NCBI RefSeq assembly: GCF_005280275.1
Contig: NZ_CP040022.1
Coordinates: 1 to 64,000 of the forward strand
Direction of reading: 5' to 3'
DNA length: 64,000 nt
From: Salinivibrio kushneri
GTDB taxonomy: Bacteria > Pseudomonadota > Gammaproteobacteria > Enterobacterales > Vibrionaceae
The notes beneath the pieces were generated by a model that was not told the DNA's origin, did not search any database, and saw only the letters and a program-made list of their open reading frames with translations. The position numbers were made by a program, and so were the translations under genes. Shown one piece after another: positions 55,226 through 64,000 of the stretch (positions are counted from its first letter, which is position 1; each line of letters begins with the position of its first letter).

Positions 55226-55345
55226 CTACGTATCTTTCTTTCTTGGGCTTAATTGCTTATCACACCATTTTTCAATAGAGGGTGCGGATAAGGTGAACAG
55301 GCCAACGATCATGGCGATGGCGCAGATTACATAGATAGCTGTCAT
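55226..55345 (-). CDS. Small membrane protein, 39 residues
   Basis: ATG 55345 is preceded by AAGGAGG with a seven-base spacer. The product has one membrane helix (MTAIYVICAIAMIVGLFTL) and a short basic tail ending SPRKKDT. No family recognised. Its start signal and protein character make it a credible gene, on the same strand as the dehydrogenase gene upstream. Confidence 0.6.
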   Translation of the reverse strand: MTAIYVICAIAMIVGLFTLSAPSIEKWCDKQLSPRKKDT

Positions 55346-55432
55346 TGCAACCCTCCTTATTGGTTAACTTTAGTATACTCCTTGTTTCGCCTTTCCTCGG
55401 CCTCAAGTGCCGAGGATTGCCGTATTTTTAGG

Positions 55433-56341
55433 TTAGGTCGATGAAGATGGTTTGGTATCCGTATCAAACTGCTTGATCAGGACCGAGGTGTCGCAACGGC
55501 CATAGCCGCGCGCTTGTAACTTGTTGTACTGTTGATCCACCTGCTCGGTTAAGGGAAGGTTCACGCCTAATTTGGCGGCTTCTTCTAAACAGAAGCCCAA
55601 GTCTTTACGCATCCAATCAATCGCAAAGCCAAAATCAAAACTGTCTTCCGCCATGGTCAAAGCACGGTTTTCCATCTGCCAAGAGCCTGCGGCTCCATGC
55701 TTAATGGCATTGAGCATCTTTTCGATATCGAGATCAGCGGATTGCGCGAAGGTGAGTGCCTCGGATAAGCCTTGTAAGACGCCGGCAATACATATTTGGT
55801 TGGCCATTTTACAGCGCTGGCCACTGCCATACGAGCCTATATGCTGGATGGCACTGGCATAGACGTTCATGACGGGTTCAACGTTACTGAACACAGTCGG
55901 GTTGCCACCGACCATAATGGTGAGTGCGCCTTTTTCCGCACCGGCTTGGCCGCCTGAGACGGGGGCATCGAGAAAGCTCAGGCCTTGACGCTCGCATACT
56001 TGTGCCAACTCAAGGGCTAGCTCGGCAGAGGTGGTGGTGTGATCGACCAGCGTACTGCCTTTTTTCATATTGGCTAACACACCAATATCGCCATACACCA
56101 CACTGCGTACGTCATCATCGTTTCCCACGCACATAAAGACGATGTCAGCATCAGCCACGGCTTCGGCTGGCGTTATTCCATATGTGCCTGAATAGGTGTC
56201 GCACCAAGCTTCGGCTTTGCCGGTGGTGCGGTTATAGACGCAAGTTGGGTAGCCGTGGCGCTGAAGGTGCCCAGCCATTGGAAAGCCCATCACGCCTAGG
56301 CCAATAAAGGCCACCTTGATATTGTTAACTTGCATGGTCAT
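55433..56341 (-). CDS. NAD(P)-dependent beta-hydroxyacid dehydrogenase
   Basis: 302 residues of the 3-hydroxyisobutyrate dehydrogenase / tartronate-semialdehyde reductase family. Rossmann motif FIGLGVMGFPMAGHL near residue 12, substrate-binding FLDAPVSGGQAGAEKG near 125, and the catalytic Lys in GQRCKMANQICIAG near 175. ATG 56341 follows AAGGAAG. There are no glycerate or valine genes alongside, so the substrate is open. Confidence 0.9.
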   Translation of the reverse strand: MTMQVNNIKVAFIGLGVMGFPMAGHLQRHGYPTCVYNRTTGKAEAWCDTYSGTYGITPAEAVADADIVFMCVGNDDDVRSVVYGDIGVLANMKKGSTLVDHTTTSAELALELAQVCERQGLSFLDAPVSGGQAGAEKGALTIMVGGNPTVFSNVEPVMNVYASAIQHIGSYGSGQRCKMANQICIAGVLQGLSEALTFAQSADLDIEKMLNAIKHGAAGSWQMENRALTMAEDSFDFGFAIDWMRKDLGFCLEEAAKLGVNLPLTEQVDQQYNKLQARGYGRCDTSVLIKQFDTDTKPSSST

Positions 56342-56451
56342 CTTGCTTCCTTGTCGTTAATTTGGGGTTAATTTATCAGAAACTTAACCTTTGTTGTATT
56401 TGTCGATGATAAGCTTGTATCATCTTCTTTTGTGTTGTGGCACGGATAATT

Positions 56452-58200
56452 ATGACAGCACGACAACCTTTCTCGTTAACGATCGCGCATATTAACGACA
56501 CCCACTCTCACTTTGAGTCCACTCCTGTCTCACTGAACCTGGATGACAAGGCGACACCGGTTTATGCCAATAGCGGCGGGTTCGCACGCATTGCATCTGC
56601 GGTATCACATTTTCGCGAGCAGGCTAAGCAGGATGATCATGCCTTCCTTTTTTTACATGCTGGGGATTGCTTTCAAGGGACTCTGTATTACTCATTATTC
56701 AAAGGTAAAGCGAATGCAGATTTGCTGAATCGACTCGGCATTGATGCGATGGCGATCGGGAATCACGAGCTAGATCAGGGCAATGGCCCGGTGGCTGATT
56801 TTCTTGATGATATTCAATTCCCTTTACTTGCGGGGAATTGGCATGTGGTGGATGAGTCAAAAGACAAGGATAAGCGTGTCAGTGACAAATCCGCTTTATT
56901 GCCATATATCGCTCCGGAGGAGCGCGCGAGTACACTCATCAAAACCTATGCCGGGCACAAAGTGGGCATCTTCAGTTTAGCGGTTGAGCAAATGGCGGCA
57001 TTGGCACACCCTGATCATGATACTCCTTTCTTGCCTGCAACACGCATCGCTGAAAACACCGTGGCTTTTTTGCGTCAACAAGGCGTGAACACCATTATTC
57101 TATTGAGCCACTTGGGTTATGACAAAGACAAGGAACTAGCGGCTGCGGTTAATGGGATTGATGTGATTGTGGGAGGACATACCCATGTGCTGCAGGGAGA
57201 CTTTCAAAACCTTGGTTTGGCGAAAGAAGATCCCTACGGCTATAAAGTCAATGATACCTGGATTGTGCAAGCGGGTTGCCATGCGCAAGCCATCGGTCGC
57301 TTTACGTTATCTATCGATGAAAACGGTCGGCCAGTTGCCTTTGATGGTCAAAATTACTTGTTGCTCGGGCGCAGTCTCGCGATGGATGCCTCGCGGGAAC
57401 AGCAATTGACTGAAGGCTCATATCAAGCAGTAAGAAGCTATCTTAACCGACAAGACAATGTACTGATATTACCCAGTGATCTCGCGTTGAAACAGTATCT
57501 ACAGCGCACCTACCGTCCCCATGTGGCGCAACTAGAAAGTGACATTGTCACACATGTGCCGCAACGACTCCGTCATGTGCGTGTGCCTGACAGCGAGGGG
57601 GGCAGTGAAGTGGCCCCATTGGTGACAGAAAGCTTTCTGTGGGCCGCGCGTGAGCAAGGGATTGAAGCCGATTTTGCTATTCACAATGCGGGTGGTGTGA
57701 GAGTCAGTTTAAACGCCGGGCCGCTCTCTGCTGCTTTAATTGCAGGCACGTTGTTACCGTTTGCTATCGACGTGATCGCCTACCAAGTAACCGGCGCACA
57801 GATCCGTCGTGCGATTGAAGGCGCGATCAACAATGCGACAGATAATGGCGTAACGGGCCTCGGGTCGGGCAGCTTTCCGTATTGCGCCGATATACGCTAT
57901 CGCTACGAAGCCTGGCAGCCGATGGGGGCGCGGGTAACACAACTCGAGATAAAGCGCGGTAATCACTGGATAGCCATCGATGATCAGCGACAATACACGG
58001 GTGTGTCGTCATCTTATACTGCCCAAGGTAAAGAAGGATACGATGCCATTCAAACCGGCCACCGCCGCTCGATTGGTTTATCCATGGCGGAGTGCTTTAT
58101 TGACTATGCGCGTCAACAGCCAGTGTTGGCACTGCCTACTGAGCCTTTAGTGTGTTACCTCCGAACGTCTGATGAGAGAAAAACCTGCTGGGGGGAATAA
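56452..58200 (+). CDS. UshA-like metallophosphatase / 5'-nucleotidase
   Basis: About 582 residues. The start is placed at ATG 56452 (MTARQPFSLTIAHINDTHSH); the GTG at 56437 lacks a ribosome site. The N-terminal calcineurin-type domain has the dimetal blocks INDTHSH, HAGDCFQG, IGNHELDQG and VGGHTHVL. The C-terminal 5'-nucleotidase domain (about 370-550) has FAIHNAGGVRVSLNAG and FPYCADIRY. Unlike UshA, no signal peptide is present, so it is predicted to be cytoplasmic or to use another route. Divergent from the dehydrogenase gene. Likely substrates are nucleotides or UDP-sugars. Confidence 0.88.
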   Translation: MTARQPFSLTIAHINDTHSHFESTPVSLNLDDKATPVYANSGGFARIASAVSHFREQAKQDDHAFLFLHAGDCFQGTLYYSLFKGKANADLLNRLGIDAMAIGNHELDQGNGPVADFLDDIQFPLLAGNWHVVDESKDKDKRVSDKSALLPYIAPEERASTLIKTYAGHKVGIFSLAVEQMAALAHPDHDTPFLPATRIAENTVAFLRQQGVNTIILLSHLGYDKDKELAAAVNGIDVIVGGHTHVLQGDFQNLGLAKEDPYGYKVNDTWIVQAGCHAQAIGRFTLSIDENGRPVAFDGQNYLLLGRSLAMDASREQQLTEGSYQAVRSYLNRQDNVLILPSDLALKQYLQRTYRPHVAQLESDIVTHVPQRLRHVRVPDSEGGSEVAPLVTESFLWAAREQGIEADFAIHNAGGVRVSLNAGPLSAALIAGTLLPFAIDVIAYQVTGAQIRRAIEGAINNATDNGVTGLGSGSFPYCADIRYRYEAWQPMGARVTQLEIKRGNHWIAIDDQRQYTGVSSSYTAQGKEGYDAIQTGHRRSIGLSMAECFIDYARQQPVLALPTEPLVCYLRTSDERKTCWGE

Positions 58201-58241
58201 CTTGGCCTGCCCCTTGCTTATTGATAGTCAGCTTGGTGTTG

Positions 58242-58259
58242 ACGGCAGACAATTGCCGT
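58242..58259 (+). terminator. Probable terminator after the nucleotidase gene
   Basis: ACGGCA, loop GACAAT, TGCCGT, then TTAAGTTTTT. Short stem, interrupted T-run. Confidence 0.55.
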
Positions 58260-58334
58260 TTAAGTTTTTGACAAAATTGTCGATACATAAAGTGAACCTG
58301 AATTGATCGACACACTATCGAAAGGTGAGGGGTT

Positions 58335-58424
58335 ATGGAAAAACGTGACTGGTTTGATATCGGCTTGATCAGTTTTTGGTTGGTGGCTTGGGCATCGATT
58401 GTTTACTTTGTGCCAGTCATTTAA
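58335..58424 (+). CDS. Tiny membrane protein, 29 residues
   Basis: ATG 58335 follows GAGGGG. The product MEKRDWFDIGLIS continues as a single Trp-rich membrane helix and ends VYFVPVI. It lies between the nucleotidase gene and the convergent transporter gene, five bases from the latter's stop. Compact, well-started ORFs of this kind are typical small inner-membrane proteins. No family assigned. Confidence 0.55.
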   Translation: MEKRDWFDIGLISFWLVAWASIVYFVPVI

Positions 58425-58429
58425 CTTAT

Positions 58430-59362
58430 TTACTGATCCGCGGATTGCGGGGGAACCTGTTTGAGTCGGGTTCCCCAGCGCACTAATAACGGCTGTAAAT
58501 AGATTGGCAGCTGTATGGCGCCGATTAATGGCAGAAATGCCGGCCCCAGCGCGGCACCAGCAACGGTGTACGTTAGCAATACGTTCCGATTGACCGCTGA
58601 CACCGCGGCGATCATGCTCGCTTCTCGCCCCTGATGTCGATATAGCCCATACGCAATGATGAAAAAAAGTATGCAAATTGCAACTGAAATGGCTAAAAGC
58701 TCCAACGCGTAGCCTGAATCCTTTTGCCACATTGCCCCGAACGGCCCTACTAGCCCTAATGGAAAACTGAACACCAGCACAATGGTAAACTGTGCCAGTT
58801 TGCTGTGAATGCGTTTGAGTTTTTCGGGTTTGATCAGCGCGTGAAAAAGCGCGGCAAACATCATGGGACCAAAAATAAAGATCACCAATCGCACCGCATA
58901 GCTTTTTAGATCCAATGAAAAATCATCACCTGACAGCACCGTGAGATTGATGAATAAGACGACGGGCATGAGCAATGTTGACGCGATGGTGTAGGCCATG
59001 GCGATGAGCGCGTCCATTCCCAAAGAACGAATGATGGCAGGCGTTGCAAACAAAGACCCAGTGGCGCAAATGCCACTGATTGCTAGTAACAAAGGGGTAG
59101 ACGCACCGAGTAGCCACGCGAGAGAACAAGTGAGTACGGTAAGTAGCACTGAGTGAACCAGTGCGTACACCCAGACCTGCCACCGGGCTAACGCTTTCAC
59201 TAATAGACCTTGATGAATGCCAAGCAGGGTAAACAGCATCAAGGCGAATAGCACATAAGGTAAAAACGGAAATAAGGCTAACGAGACGCTCGGAAAGGCA
59301 AAGCCAATCAATGCGGCAATAAAAAGACACAACGCTGAATGTTTGGCGAGAAACGCGAGCAT
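58430..59362 (-). CDS. Bile acid:sodium symporter-family transporter
   Basis: About 310 residues with nine or ten membrane helices. The start is at ATG 59362 (MLAFLAKHSALCLF), with AAGG eight bases upstream; the frame from 59413 adds 17 polar residues. SGICATGSLFATPAIIRSLGMDALIAMAYTI and AAVSAVNRNVLLTYTVAG resemble the substrate/sodium core of the BASS superfamily. The true substrate may be an organic or keto acid rather than a bile acid. Single gene. Confidence 0.8.
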   Translation of the reverse strand: MLAFLAKHSALCLFIAALIGFAFPSVSLALFPFLPYVLFALMLFTLLGIHQGLLVKALARWQVWVYALVHSVLLTVLTCSLAWLLGASTPLLLAISGICATGSLFATPAIIRSLGMDALIAMAYTIASTLLMPVVLFINLTVLSGDDFSLDLKSYAVRLVIFIFGPMMFAALFHALIKPEKLKRIHSKLAQFTIVLVFSFPLGLVGPFGAMWQKDSGYALELLAISVAICILFFIIAYGLYRHQGREASMIAAVSAVNRNVLLTYTVAGAALGPAFLPLIGAIQLPIYLQPLLVRWGTRLKQVPPQSADQ

Positions 59363-59710
59363 GGTCAACACCTTGGTCACATGTGTAATCACGATGTTAT
59401 CAGGTTTACACAACTAATCGAGTGAAAAATAGTCTTTTTCAATGATTAATACACTGTGTCGTATAAAAAGTCAGACAGGATGAGGGAGCGAGCGGTGAAT
59501 TCAAACAGACAAACTGAACTCATTGATGGCTTGTCCGTCAGGTAAGTGATTCGCTTATTTTACTGCAACTTAACATAATGAATACGTGCAAACCGGCAAG
59601 TATGTTAGATTAGAAAAACTAATCCATTGGTTTAATTTTCATCAGTTTAAATCTCGGGGTAGCACCTTATAATTTGCGCCGAGTGATTAAGACAACAAAG
59701 CGAGGATCTG
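59363..59710. other. 348-bp intergenic region
   Basis: Divergent promoters of the transporter and DUF1127 genes. Contains an 8-2-8 near-palindrome AAACTAATCCATTGGTTT at 59616-59633 (one mismatch), about 80 bases before the DUF1127 start; the regulator is unknown. Nothing else seen. Confidence 0.45.
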
Positions 59711-59884
59711 ATGACGACTGCAACGGTTAATATGCCCCGTTCTCGTCGATCTTACGCGGTAACAATCAAAGGACTGATCGCTCACGCCATGGATGTGCTG
59801 TTTACTCGCAGCACGCACGCTCCCGCTTATGATGCCAGTCGTTTACCGGCACATTTGCAGCGTGATATTGGTATAAACCGATAA
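59711..59884 (+). CDS. DUF1127-like small protein
   Basis: 57 residues, ATG 59711 behind GAGG. Basic N-terminus, and a C-terminal block SRLPAHLQRDIGINR that matches the end of DUF1127 proteins (L-x-x-HL-x-RDIG). DUF1127 small proteins act as RNA-binding or phosphate/stress regulators in alphaproteobacteria; their role in Vibrionaceae is unknown. A strong terminator follows, so the gene is monocistronic. Confidence 0.7.
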   Translation: MTTATVNMPRSRRSYAVTIKGLIAHAMDVLFTRSTHAPAYDASRLPAHLQRDIGINR

Positions 59885-59910
59885 GACGACTTAAAACGGA
59901 TAGAACGCGA

Positions 59911-59943
59911 AACGCCACATCATCGAGATGTGGCGTTTTTTTT
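59911..59943 (+). terminator. Intrinsic terminator after the DUF1127-like gene
   Basis: AACGCCACATC, five-base loop, GATGTGGCGTT, then a total T-run of eight. Perfect stem. Confidence 0.9.
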
Positions 59944-60025
59944 ATGGTTTAATCGTCTCCGAGCGTTTACGAACAATGAGTGGCTTACCAAGCCGACGAA
60001 TGCGATTAATTGAGGAGTACAAAAG

Positions 60026-60307
60026 ATGGGATGGTTCTCTGCACTGTTTTCCAAGGGAAGCGAAAAACAATCACAGGCGTCAGTCACCCCCACAGAATAC
60101 CAAGGGTATTTAATTTATCCTGAATCGACCGCCGAAAACGGCCAATATCGTGTCAGTGGCCGCATTTGCAAATCACTTGATGACAAGGTACTCACCCATA
60201 GGTTTATTCGCTCAGATTTGCTGGGAAGTCAGGAAGATGCCAACAGCCTGATGGTCACAAAAGCAAAAATGATGATTGATCAAAACGGTGATCGACTATT
60301 TGATTGA
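60026..60307 (+). CDS. HlyU-family protein (PF10115-like)
   Basis: 93 residues, ATG 60026 behind GAGGAG. EYQGYLIYPESTAENGQYRVSGRICKS, then HRFIRSDLL and KAKMMIDQNGDRLF, matches the small HlyU family annotated as transcriptional activators in marine gammaproteobacteria. This is not the ArsR-type HlyU of V. cholerae, despite the shared name. I see no helix-turn-helix, so a regulatory role is uncertain. Monocistronic, upstream of pntA with a 312-bp gap. Confidence 0.8.
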   Translation: MGWFSALFSKGSEKQSQASVTPTEYQGYLIYPESTAENGQYRVSGRICKSLDDKVLTHRFIRSDLLGSQEDANSLMVTKAKMMIDQNGDRLFD

Positions 60308-60619
60308 GGGGCGTCAACGAATCGCGCGATAGCAAAAATAATGCATAACTATGAGCAATTAATTCGGATAAAGTGTAGCCCAGATCACATTTATGCCCCA
60401 ATGGCGATCCCCGCCCTGTGGTGATTAAGGAATAAACTCGTTAAGTTAACACTGTTGCGTTGCTAAGCACGAAGCACTGATAACAGACCGCAACAGCGTG
60501 ATAAGCGAATAAAACCGCTTGGAATGCTTATTTTTGTCAGTGAACCTATTTCAGGCTGCGGTTTTCGCGCCTGTGATAACCAAAAAAATTTCTTATAAGC
60601 CAACATTCAGGGAATAGCT
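60308..60619. promoter_or_regulatory. pntA upstream region with CRP-like site
   Basis: 312 bp without a gene. TGTAGCCCAGATCACA at 60374-60389 matches the CRP pattern TGTGA-N6-TCACA in nine of ten positions. The last 60 bases are A-rich and presumably hold the pntA promoter and leader. Nothing else seen. Confidence 0.5.
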
Positions 60620-62173
60620 ATGCAGATTGGTGTTCCAAAAGAGAGGCTCGTTAATGAAACGAGGGTAGCTGCGACACCTAAGTCGGTTGAGCAGCTTATC
60701 AAGCTCGGTTTTGACGTCGTAGTAGAGAAGGGAGCAGGCGAACAAGCAAGCTTTGAAGACACTGCGTACGAACAAGCTGGTGCGAGCATTGTTGATACAG
60801 ACGCTGCCTGGCAGTCTGACATCATCTTTAAAGTTAATGCACCAGGCGTAATTGAAGAGACTGGCCAAGATGAAGTGGCGTTGCTGCAGGCAGGCACCAC
60901 CTTGGTTAGCTTTATTTGGCCCGCTCAAAACGAAGAATTACTCGAGCGTCTGTCAGCGCAGAACGTGAACGTGATGGCCATGGATGCGGTCCCACGTATT
61001 TCACGAGCGCAGTCATTGGATGCGTTAAGCTCGATGGCAAATATCGCCGGTTACCGTGCAGTGGTTGAAGCGGCGCATGAGTTTGGCCGCTTCTTTACCG
61101 GACAAATCACGGCAGCGGGTAAAGTACCGCCTGCGAAAGTCTTTGTTGCGGGGGCTGGCGTTGCCGGGCTGGCGGCGATTGGCGCAGCGGGTAGCTTGGG
61201 GGCGATTGTCCGTGCTTTTGATGTTCGTCCTGAAGTGAAAGAACAAGTCGAGAGCATGGGGGCGGAGTTTTTAGAAGTCGACTTCAAACAAGACAACTCA
61301 GGCAGTGGCGATGGTTATGCCAAAGAAATGTCTGACGAGTTTAATCAGGCGGCGGAAAAGCTTTATGCGCAGCAAGCAGAAGATGTCGACATTATCGTCA
61401 CAACCGCACTGATCCCCGGTAAGCCAGCGCCGACGCTGATCACCAAAGAGATGGTTGACAGCATGAAGCCGGGCAGCGTGATTGTTGATTTGGCCGCAGC
61501 TAATGGTGGCAACTGTGAGTACACGGAAAAAGATCAAGTGATCACCACGCCCAATGGCGTAAAAGTGATCGGTTACACCGATATGGTCGGCCGTTTGCCC
61601 ACCCAATCGTCACAGCTTTATGCGACTAACTTAGTCAACCTCACCAAACTGCTTTGCAAAGAGAAAGACGGCAACATCCAGATTGATTTTGATGATGTGG
61701 TCGTGCGTGGCGTGACCGTAATCAAAGAAGGCGAGGTCACTTGGCCGGCGCCACCGATTCAAGTCTCCGCGCAACCTAAAGCAGAGCCCAAAGCTGAACC
61801 TGCTCCTAAGCCGGCACCCAAAAAAACCTCTCGGGCGACCAAGTATGGTCTAATGGCCGCCGCCGCAGGGGCGTTCGGATGGATTGCCAATTATGCCCCT
61901 AGTGAATTTCTCTCTCACTTTACCGTTTTCGTACTGGCCTGTGTGGTGGGCTACTACGTGGTATGGAATGTGACTCACGCGCTGCATACCCCGCTGATGT
62001 CTGTGACCAATGCGATCTCTGGCATCATCATCGTTGGGGCGTTATTGCAAGTAGGACAAGGCATTGGCTTTGTAACCTTCCTTGCTTTCATTGCCGTGTT
62101 GATCGCCAGCATCAATATATTTGGCGGCTTTACTGTTACAAAGCGCATGCTTGAAATGTTCCGTAAAGGGTAA
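60620..62173 (+). CDS. pntA: NAD(P) transhydrogenase alpha subunit
   Basis: Proton-translocating transhydrogenase that reduces NADP+ with NADH. 517 residues, ATG 60620. The N-terminal NAD-binding domain I has the [20 protein letters not shown] opening, [27 protein letters not shown] and [16 protein letters not shown] Pro/Ala/Lys linker (about 375-400, repeated [15 protein letters not shown]) leads to the membrane domain, with about four helices ([14 protein letters not shown] and others). pntB follows nine bases later. Confidence 0.97.
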   Translation: MQIGVPKERLVNETRVAATPKSVEQLIKLGFDVVVEKGAGEQASFEDTAYEQAGASIVDTDAAWQSDIIFKVNAPGVIEETGQDEVALLQAGTTLVSFIWPAQNEELLERLSAQNVNVMAMDAVPRISRAQSLDALSSMANIAGYRAVVEAAHEFGRFFTGQITAAGKVPPAKVFVAGAGVAGLAAIGAAGSLGAIVRAFDVRPEVKEQVESMGAEFLEVDFKQDNSGSGDGYAKEMSDEFNQAAEKLYAQQAEDVDIIVTTALIPGKPAPTLITKEMVDSMKPGSVIVDLAAANGGNCEYTEKDQVITTPNGVKVIGYTDMVGRLPTQSSQLYATNLVNLTKLLCKEKDGNIQIDFDDVVVRGVTVIKEGEVTWPAPPIQVSAQPKAEPKAEPAPKPAPKKTSRATKYGLMAAAAGAFGWIANYAPSEFLSHFTVFVLACVVGYYVVWNVTHALHTPLMSVTNAISGIIIVGALLQVGQGIGFVTFLAFIAVLIASINIFGGFTVTKRMLEMFRKG

Positions 62174-62182
62174 GGAGAAAGA

Positions 62183-63559
62183 ATGTCTGAAGGATTGGTA
62201 CAAGCGGCGTATATTGTCGCTGCGCTTTGTTTTATTCTCAGTTTGGCTGGGCTCTCAAAGCAAGAGTCAGCACGCGCGGGTAACTATTACGGGATTACCG
62301 GGATGGCGATCGCACTGGTTGCCACCATCTGGGGGCCGGAAGTGCAAGGTGTGGGCTGGATTATTCTGGCCATGGTCATTGGTGGCGCGATCGGTATTTA
62401 TTACGCCAAGCGCGTAGAAATGACGGAAATGCCGGAGCTAGTGGCGATGCTACACAGCTTCGTGGGTCTGGCTGCGGTATTGGTGGGCTTTAATACCTAC
62501 ATCGATCACCCGCCGCTGACGGGCGCGATGCTTAACATCCACTTGGTTGAGATTTTCCTCGGTGTCTTTATCGGTGCAATTACTTTCACCGGCTCGATTG
62601 TCGCCTTTGGTAAACTTCGTGGCGTGATTTCCTCCAAGGCGCTGATGTTGCCACATCGCCACAAGCTTAACTTGGCCGCTGTGGTTGTGTCGTTCTTGTT
62701 GCTAATCAGCTTTGTCAACGCTGAAGGCTCAACAGCGGCACTGCTGATTGTGACCGTCATTGCGCTAGCATTTGGTTATCACTTGGTGGCTTCGATCGGT
62801 GGCGCAGACATGCCCGTGGTGGTGTCGATGCTCAATTCCTACTCAGGATGGGCAGCGGCGGCGGCTGGCTTTATGCTGGCAAATGATCTCTTGATTGTGA
62901 CAGGCGCGCTAGTGGGCTCATCGGGGGCGATTCTGTCTTACATCATGTGTAAAGCGATGAACCGTTCTTTCATTAGTGTCATCGCCGGTGGCTTTGGCTC
63001 TGATGGCGCTGCGTCTTCGGGTGATGACGAAGTTGGCGAGTATCGAGAAAGTACAGCCGAAGAAGTCGCCGAAATGCTGAAAGAGTCAAACAGCGTGGTC
63101 ATCGCCCCAGGTTATGGCATGGCAGTCGCGCAAGCCCAATATCCTGTTTACGAGGTGACAGAAAAACTCCGTAGTATGGGCGTCGAGGTGCGCTTTGCCA
63201 TTCACCCTGTTGCGGGTCGTTTGCCCGGTCACATGAACGTATTGTTGGCTGAGGCCAAAGTGCCGTATGACATCGTGTTGGAAATGGATGAAATCAATGA
63301 TGATTTCCCTGACACAGATACCGTTTTGGTCATTGGTGCCAACGATACGGTGAACCCTGCGGCGACGGACGACCCATCGAGTCCTATCGCTGGCATGCCG
63401 GTCCTTGAGGTTTGGAACGCCAAAAATGTGGTGGTATTTAAGCGCTCAATGAACACAGGTTATGCTGGGGTGCAAAACCCGCTGTTCTTTAAAGACAATA
63501 GCAGCATGTTGTTCGGTGACGCGAAACAAAGTGTAGAAGCGATTTTTAAAGCGCTATAA
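62183..63559 (+). CDS. pntB: NAD(P) transhydrogenase beta subunit
   Basis: 458 residues. The membrane domain (about 1-265) has eight or nine helices and the conserved [16 protein letters not shown]-type loop, here [12 protein letters not shown]. The C-terminal NADP-binding domain III has [64 protein letters not shown] and [21 protein letters not shown] 62183 is preceded by AAGGAGAAAG. It is the last gene of pntAB; a terminator follows. Confidence 0.97.
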   Translation: MSEGLVQAAYIVAALCFILSLAGLSKQESARAGNYYGITGMAIALVATIWGPEVQGVGWIILAMVIGGAIGIYYAKRVEMTEMPELVAMLHSFVGLAAVLVGFNTYIDHPPLTGAMLNIHLVEIFLGVFIGAITFTGSIVAFGKLRGVISSKALMLPHRHKLNLAAVVVSFLLLISFVNAEGSTAALLIVTVIALAFGYHLVASIGGADMPVVVSMLNSYSGWAAAAAGFMLANDLLIVTGALVGSSGAILSYIMCKAMNRSFISVIAGGFGSDGAASSGDDEVGEYRESTAEEVAEMLKESNSVVIAPGYGMAVAQAQYPVYEVTEKLRSMGVEVRFAIHPVAGRLPGHMNVLLAEAKVPYDIVLEMDEINDDFPDTDTVLVIGANDTVNPAATDDPSSPIAGMPVLEVWNAKNVVVFKRSMNTGYAGVQNPLFFKDNSSMLFGDAKQSVEAIFKAL

Positions 63560-63590
63560 TTAGCCTTAATGCTTGATACGCTGTCAAAAA

Positions 63591-63618
63591 GAGCCAGTTC
63601 CGACTGGCTCTTTTTTTT
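63591..63618 (+). terminator. Intrinsic terminator after pntB
   Basis: GAGCCAGT, loop TCCG, ACTGGCTC, then eight T. Confidence 0.9.
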
Positions 63619-63699
63619 GGCGTGTCTTGACTAAGCGAGGAATGATGGAACTTACACGGTACTGACATTTTGATAAAAATTGATGATAAGCTTGCGATC

Positions 63700-64000
63700 A
63701 TGCGAATTCTGCTGCTACTCACTCTCACATTGGCTGGCTGGCCAACCTTGGCCGCGAGCACGTTCTCAGAGCAGATGACTGCCTTTCGTGCGCAGTTATT
63801 ACTTGCCGATCCTGTCGCTCGCTACAACTTGATCGGCATTAACCGTGCTTTCCCCCGTGTGTTGCTCAGCCCAAAGAGTTTGCTGCCGCAGAGTGCTCAA
63901 TACCCGTTAAAAGACATTCGCCGCCTATATCAAGCCGCACAAAAATGCCAAGGGCCGTGGCCTGTTAATCCGCAAGTGACCGAACCGTTGGTATTCACGC
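63700..64000 (+). CDS. Exported protein, N-terminal part (possible sensor kinase VxrA)
   Basis: An open frame runs from ATG 63700 to the window end with no stop (100 codons). It begins with a signal peptide (MRILLLLTLTLAGWPTLAA) and a mature region FSEQMTAFRAQLLLADPVARYNLIGINRAFPRV that I cannot place by motif. In V. cholerae, as I recall, the sensor kinase gene vxrA lies next to pntAB, and a periplasmic start like this would fit a membrane histidine kinase. A TTG at 63670 in frame is an alternative start. The assignment rests on remembered gene order only. Confidence 0.55.
   Translation, partial: MRILLLLTLTLAGWPTLAASTFSEQMTAFRAQLLLADPVARYNLIGINRAFPRVLLSPKSLLPQSAQYPLKDIRRLYQAAQKCQGPWPVNPQVTEPLVFT

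Noticed and set aside
1-64000. tRNA, rRNA, CRISPR array, replication origin
   Set aside because: No T-loop/anticodon pattern, no spaced short repeats and no DnaA-box cluster were noticed on reading both strands. A covariance-model scan would be the proper test.

Overview
The window looks like a piece of a Vibrionaceae genome (Gammaproteobacteria, Vibrio/Salinivibrio/Grimontia-like), with roughly balanced base composition. The evidence is a MalT-type maltose regulon with a maltoporin and MalM, an HlyU-family protein, an nrdD-nrdG-aromatic aminotransferase block, pntAB, and many chemotaxis and c-di-GMP proteins. From memory, most of the corresponding Vibrio cholerae genes lie on chromosome II, so this may be the secondary chromosome. 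That is an inference.

Layout. (1) 1-16.9 kb: one consolidated alpha-glucan locus, malP-malQ-glgB, malK divergent from malEFG, glgX, and lamB-malM. GGGGAGGAGG MalT-type boxes sit in both divergent promoter regions, and hairpins or terminators separate highly from less expressed cistrons. Together the genes import maltodextrins (LamB, MalE, MalFGK), break them down (MalP, MalQ, GlgX) and build branched glycogen (GlgB). (2) 16.9-28.8 kb: a chemoreceptor, a PhnA-like protein, a cystine transporter, a TetR regulator with its hydrolase target, an unusual adjacent TldD/TldE pair, a COG0523 metallochaperone, and a fatty-acid desaturase behind a perfect FabR-type operator. (3) 29-45.7 kb: an unrecognised 519-residue protein, a receiver-CheC-like protein plus a PAS protein, a diguanylate cyclase, an M48 lipoprotein protease, a thioesterase, small conserved-looking proteins, anaerobic ribonucleotide reductase, an aminotransferase, a second chemoreceptor and a YlqF-type GTPase.

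(4) 45.7-55.2 kb: an accessory island, visibly richer in A+T. It opens with a CRP-like site and a 32-residue ORF behind a perfect AGGAGG. These are followed by a radical SAM protein with extra C-terminal cysteines and a GT29/sialyltransferase-like protein. On the other strand, converging and overlapping, are a 1020-residue fusion (glycosyltransferase, kinase-like, glycosyltransferase-like, glycosyltransferase) and a GT2 protein. This is the best candidate for an undescribed system, either a radical-SAM-modified, possibly glycosylated peptide or a surface-glycan modification locus. The rest of the island is mobile-DNA debris: an ISAs1-family insertion sequence, a truncated ORF, a MITE-like element with a 9-bp direct repeat, a lipoprotein, and two copies of a 65-bp repeat.

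(5) 55.2-64 kb: return to core-like genes. These are a small membrane protein, a beta-hydroxyacid dehydrogenase, a UshA-like metallophosphatase, a second tiny membrane protein, a bile-acid-symporter-family transporter, DUF1127 and HlyU proteins, pntAB, and the start of an exported protein cut by the window edge. I saw no tRNA, rRNA, CRISPR array or replication origin.
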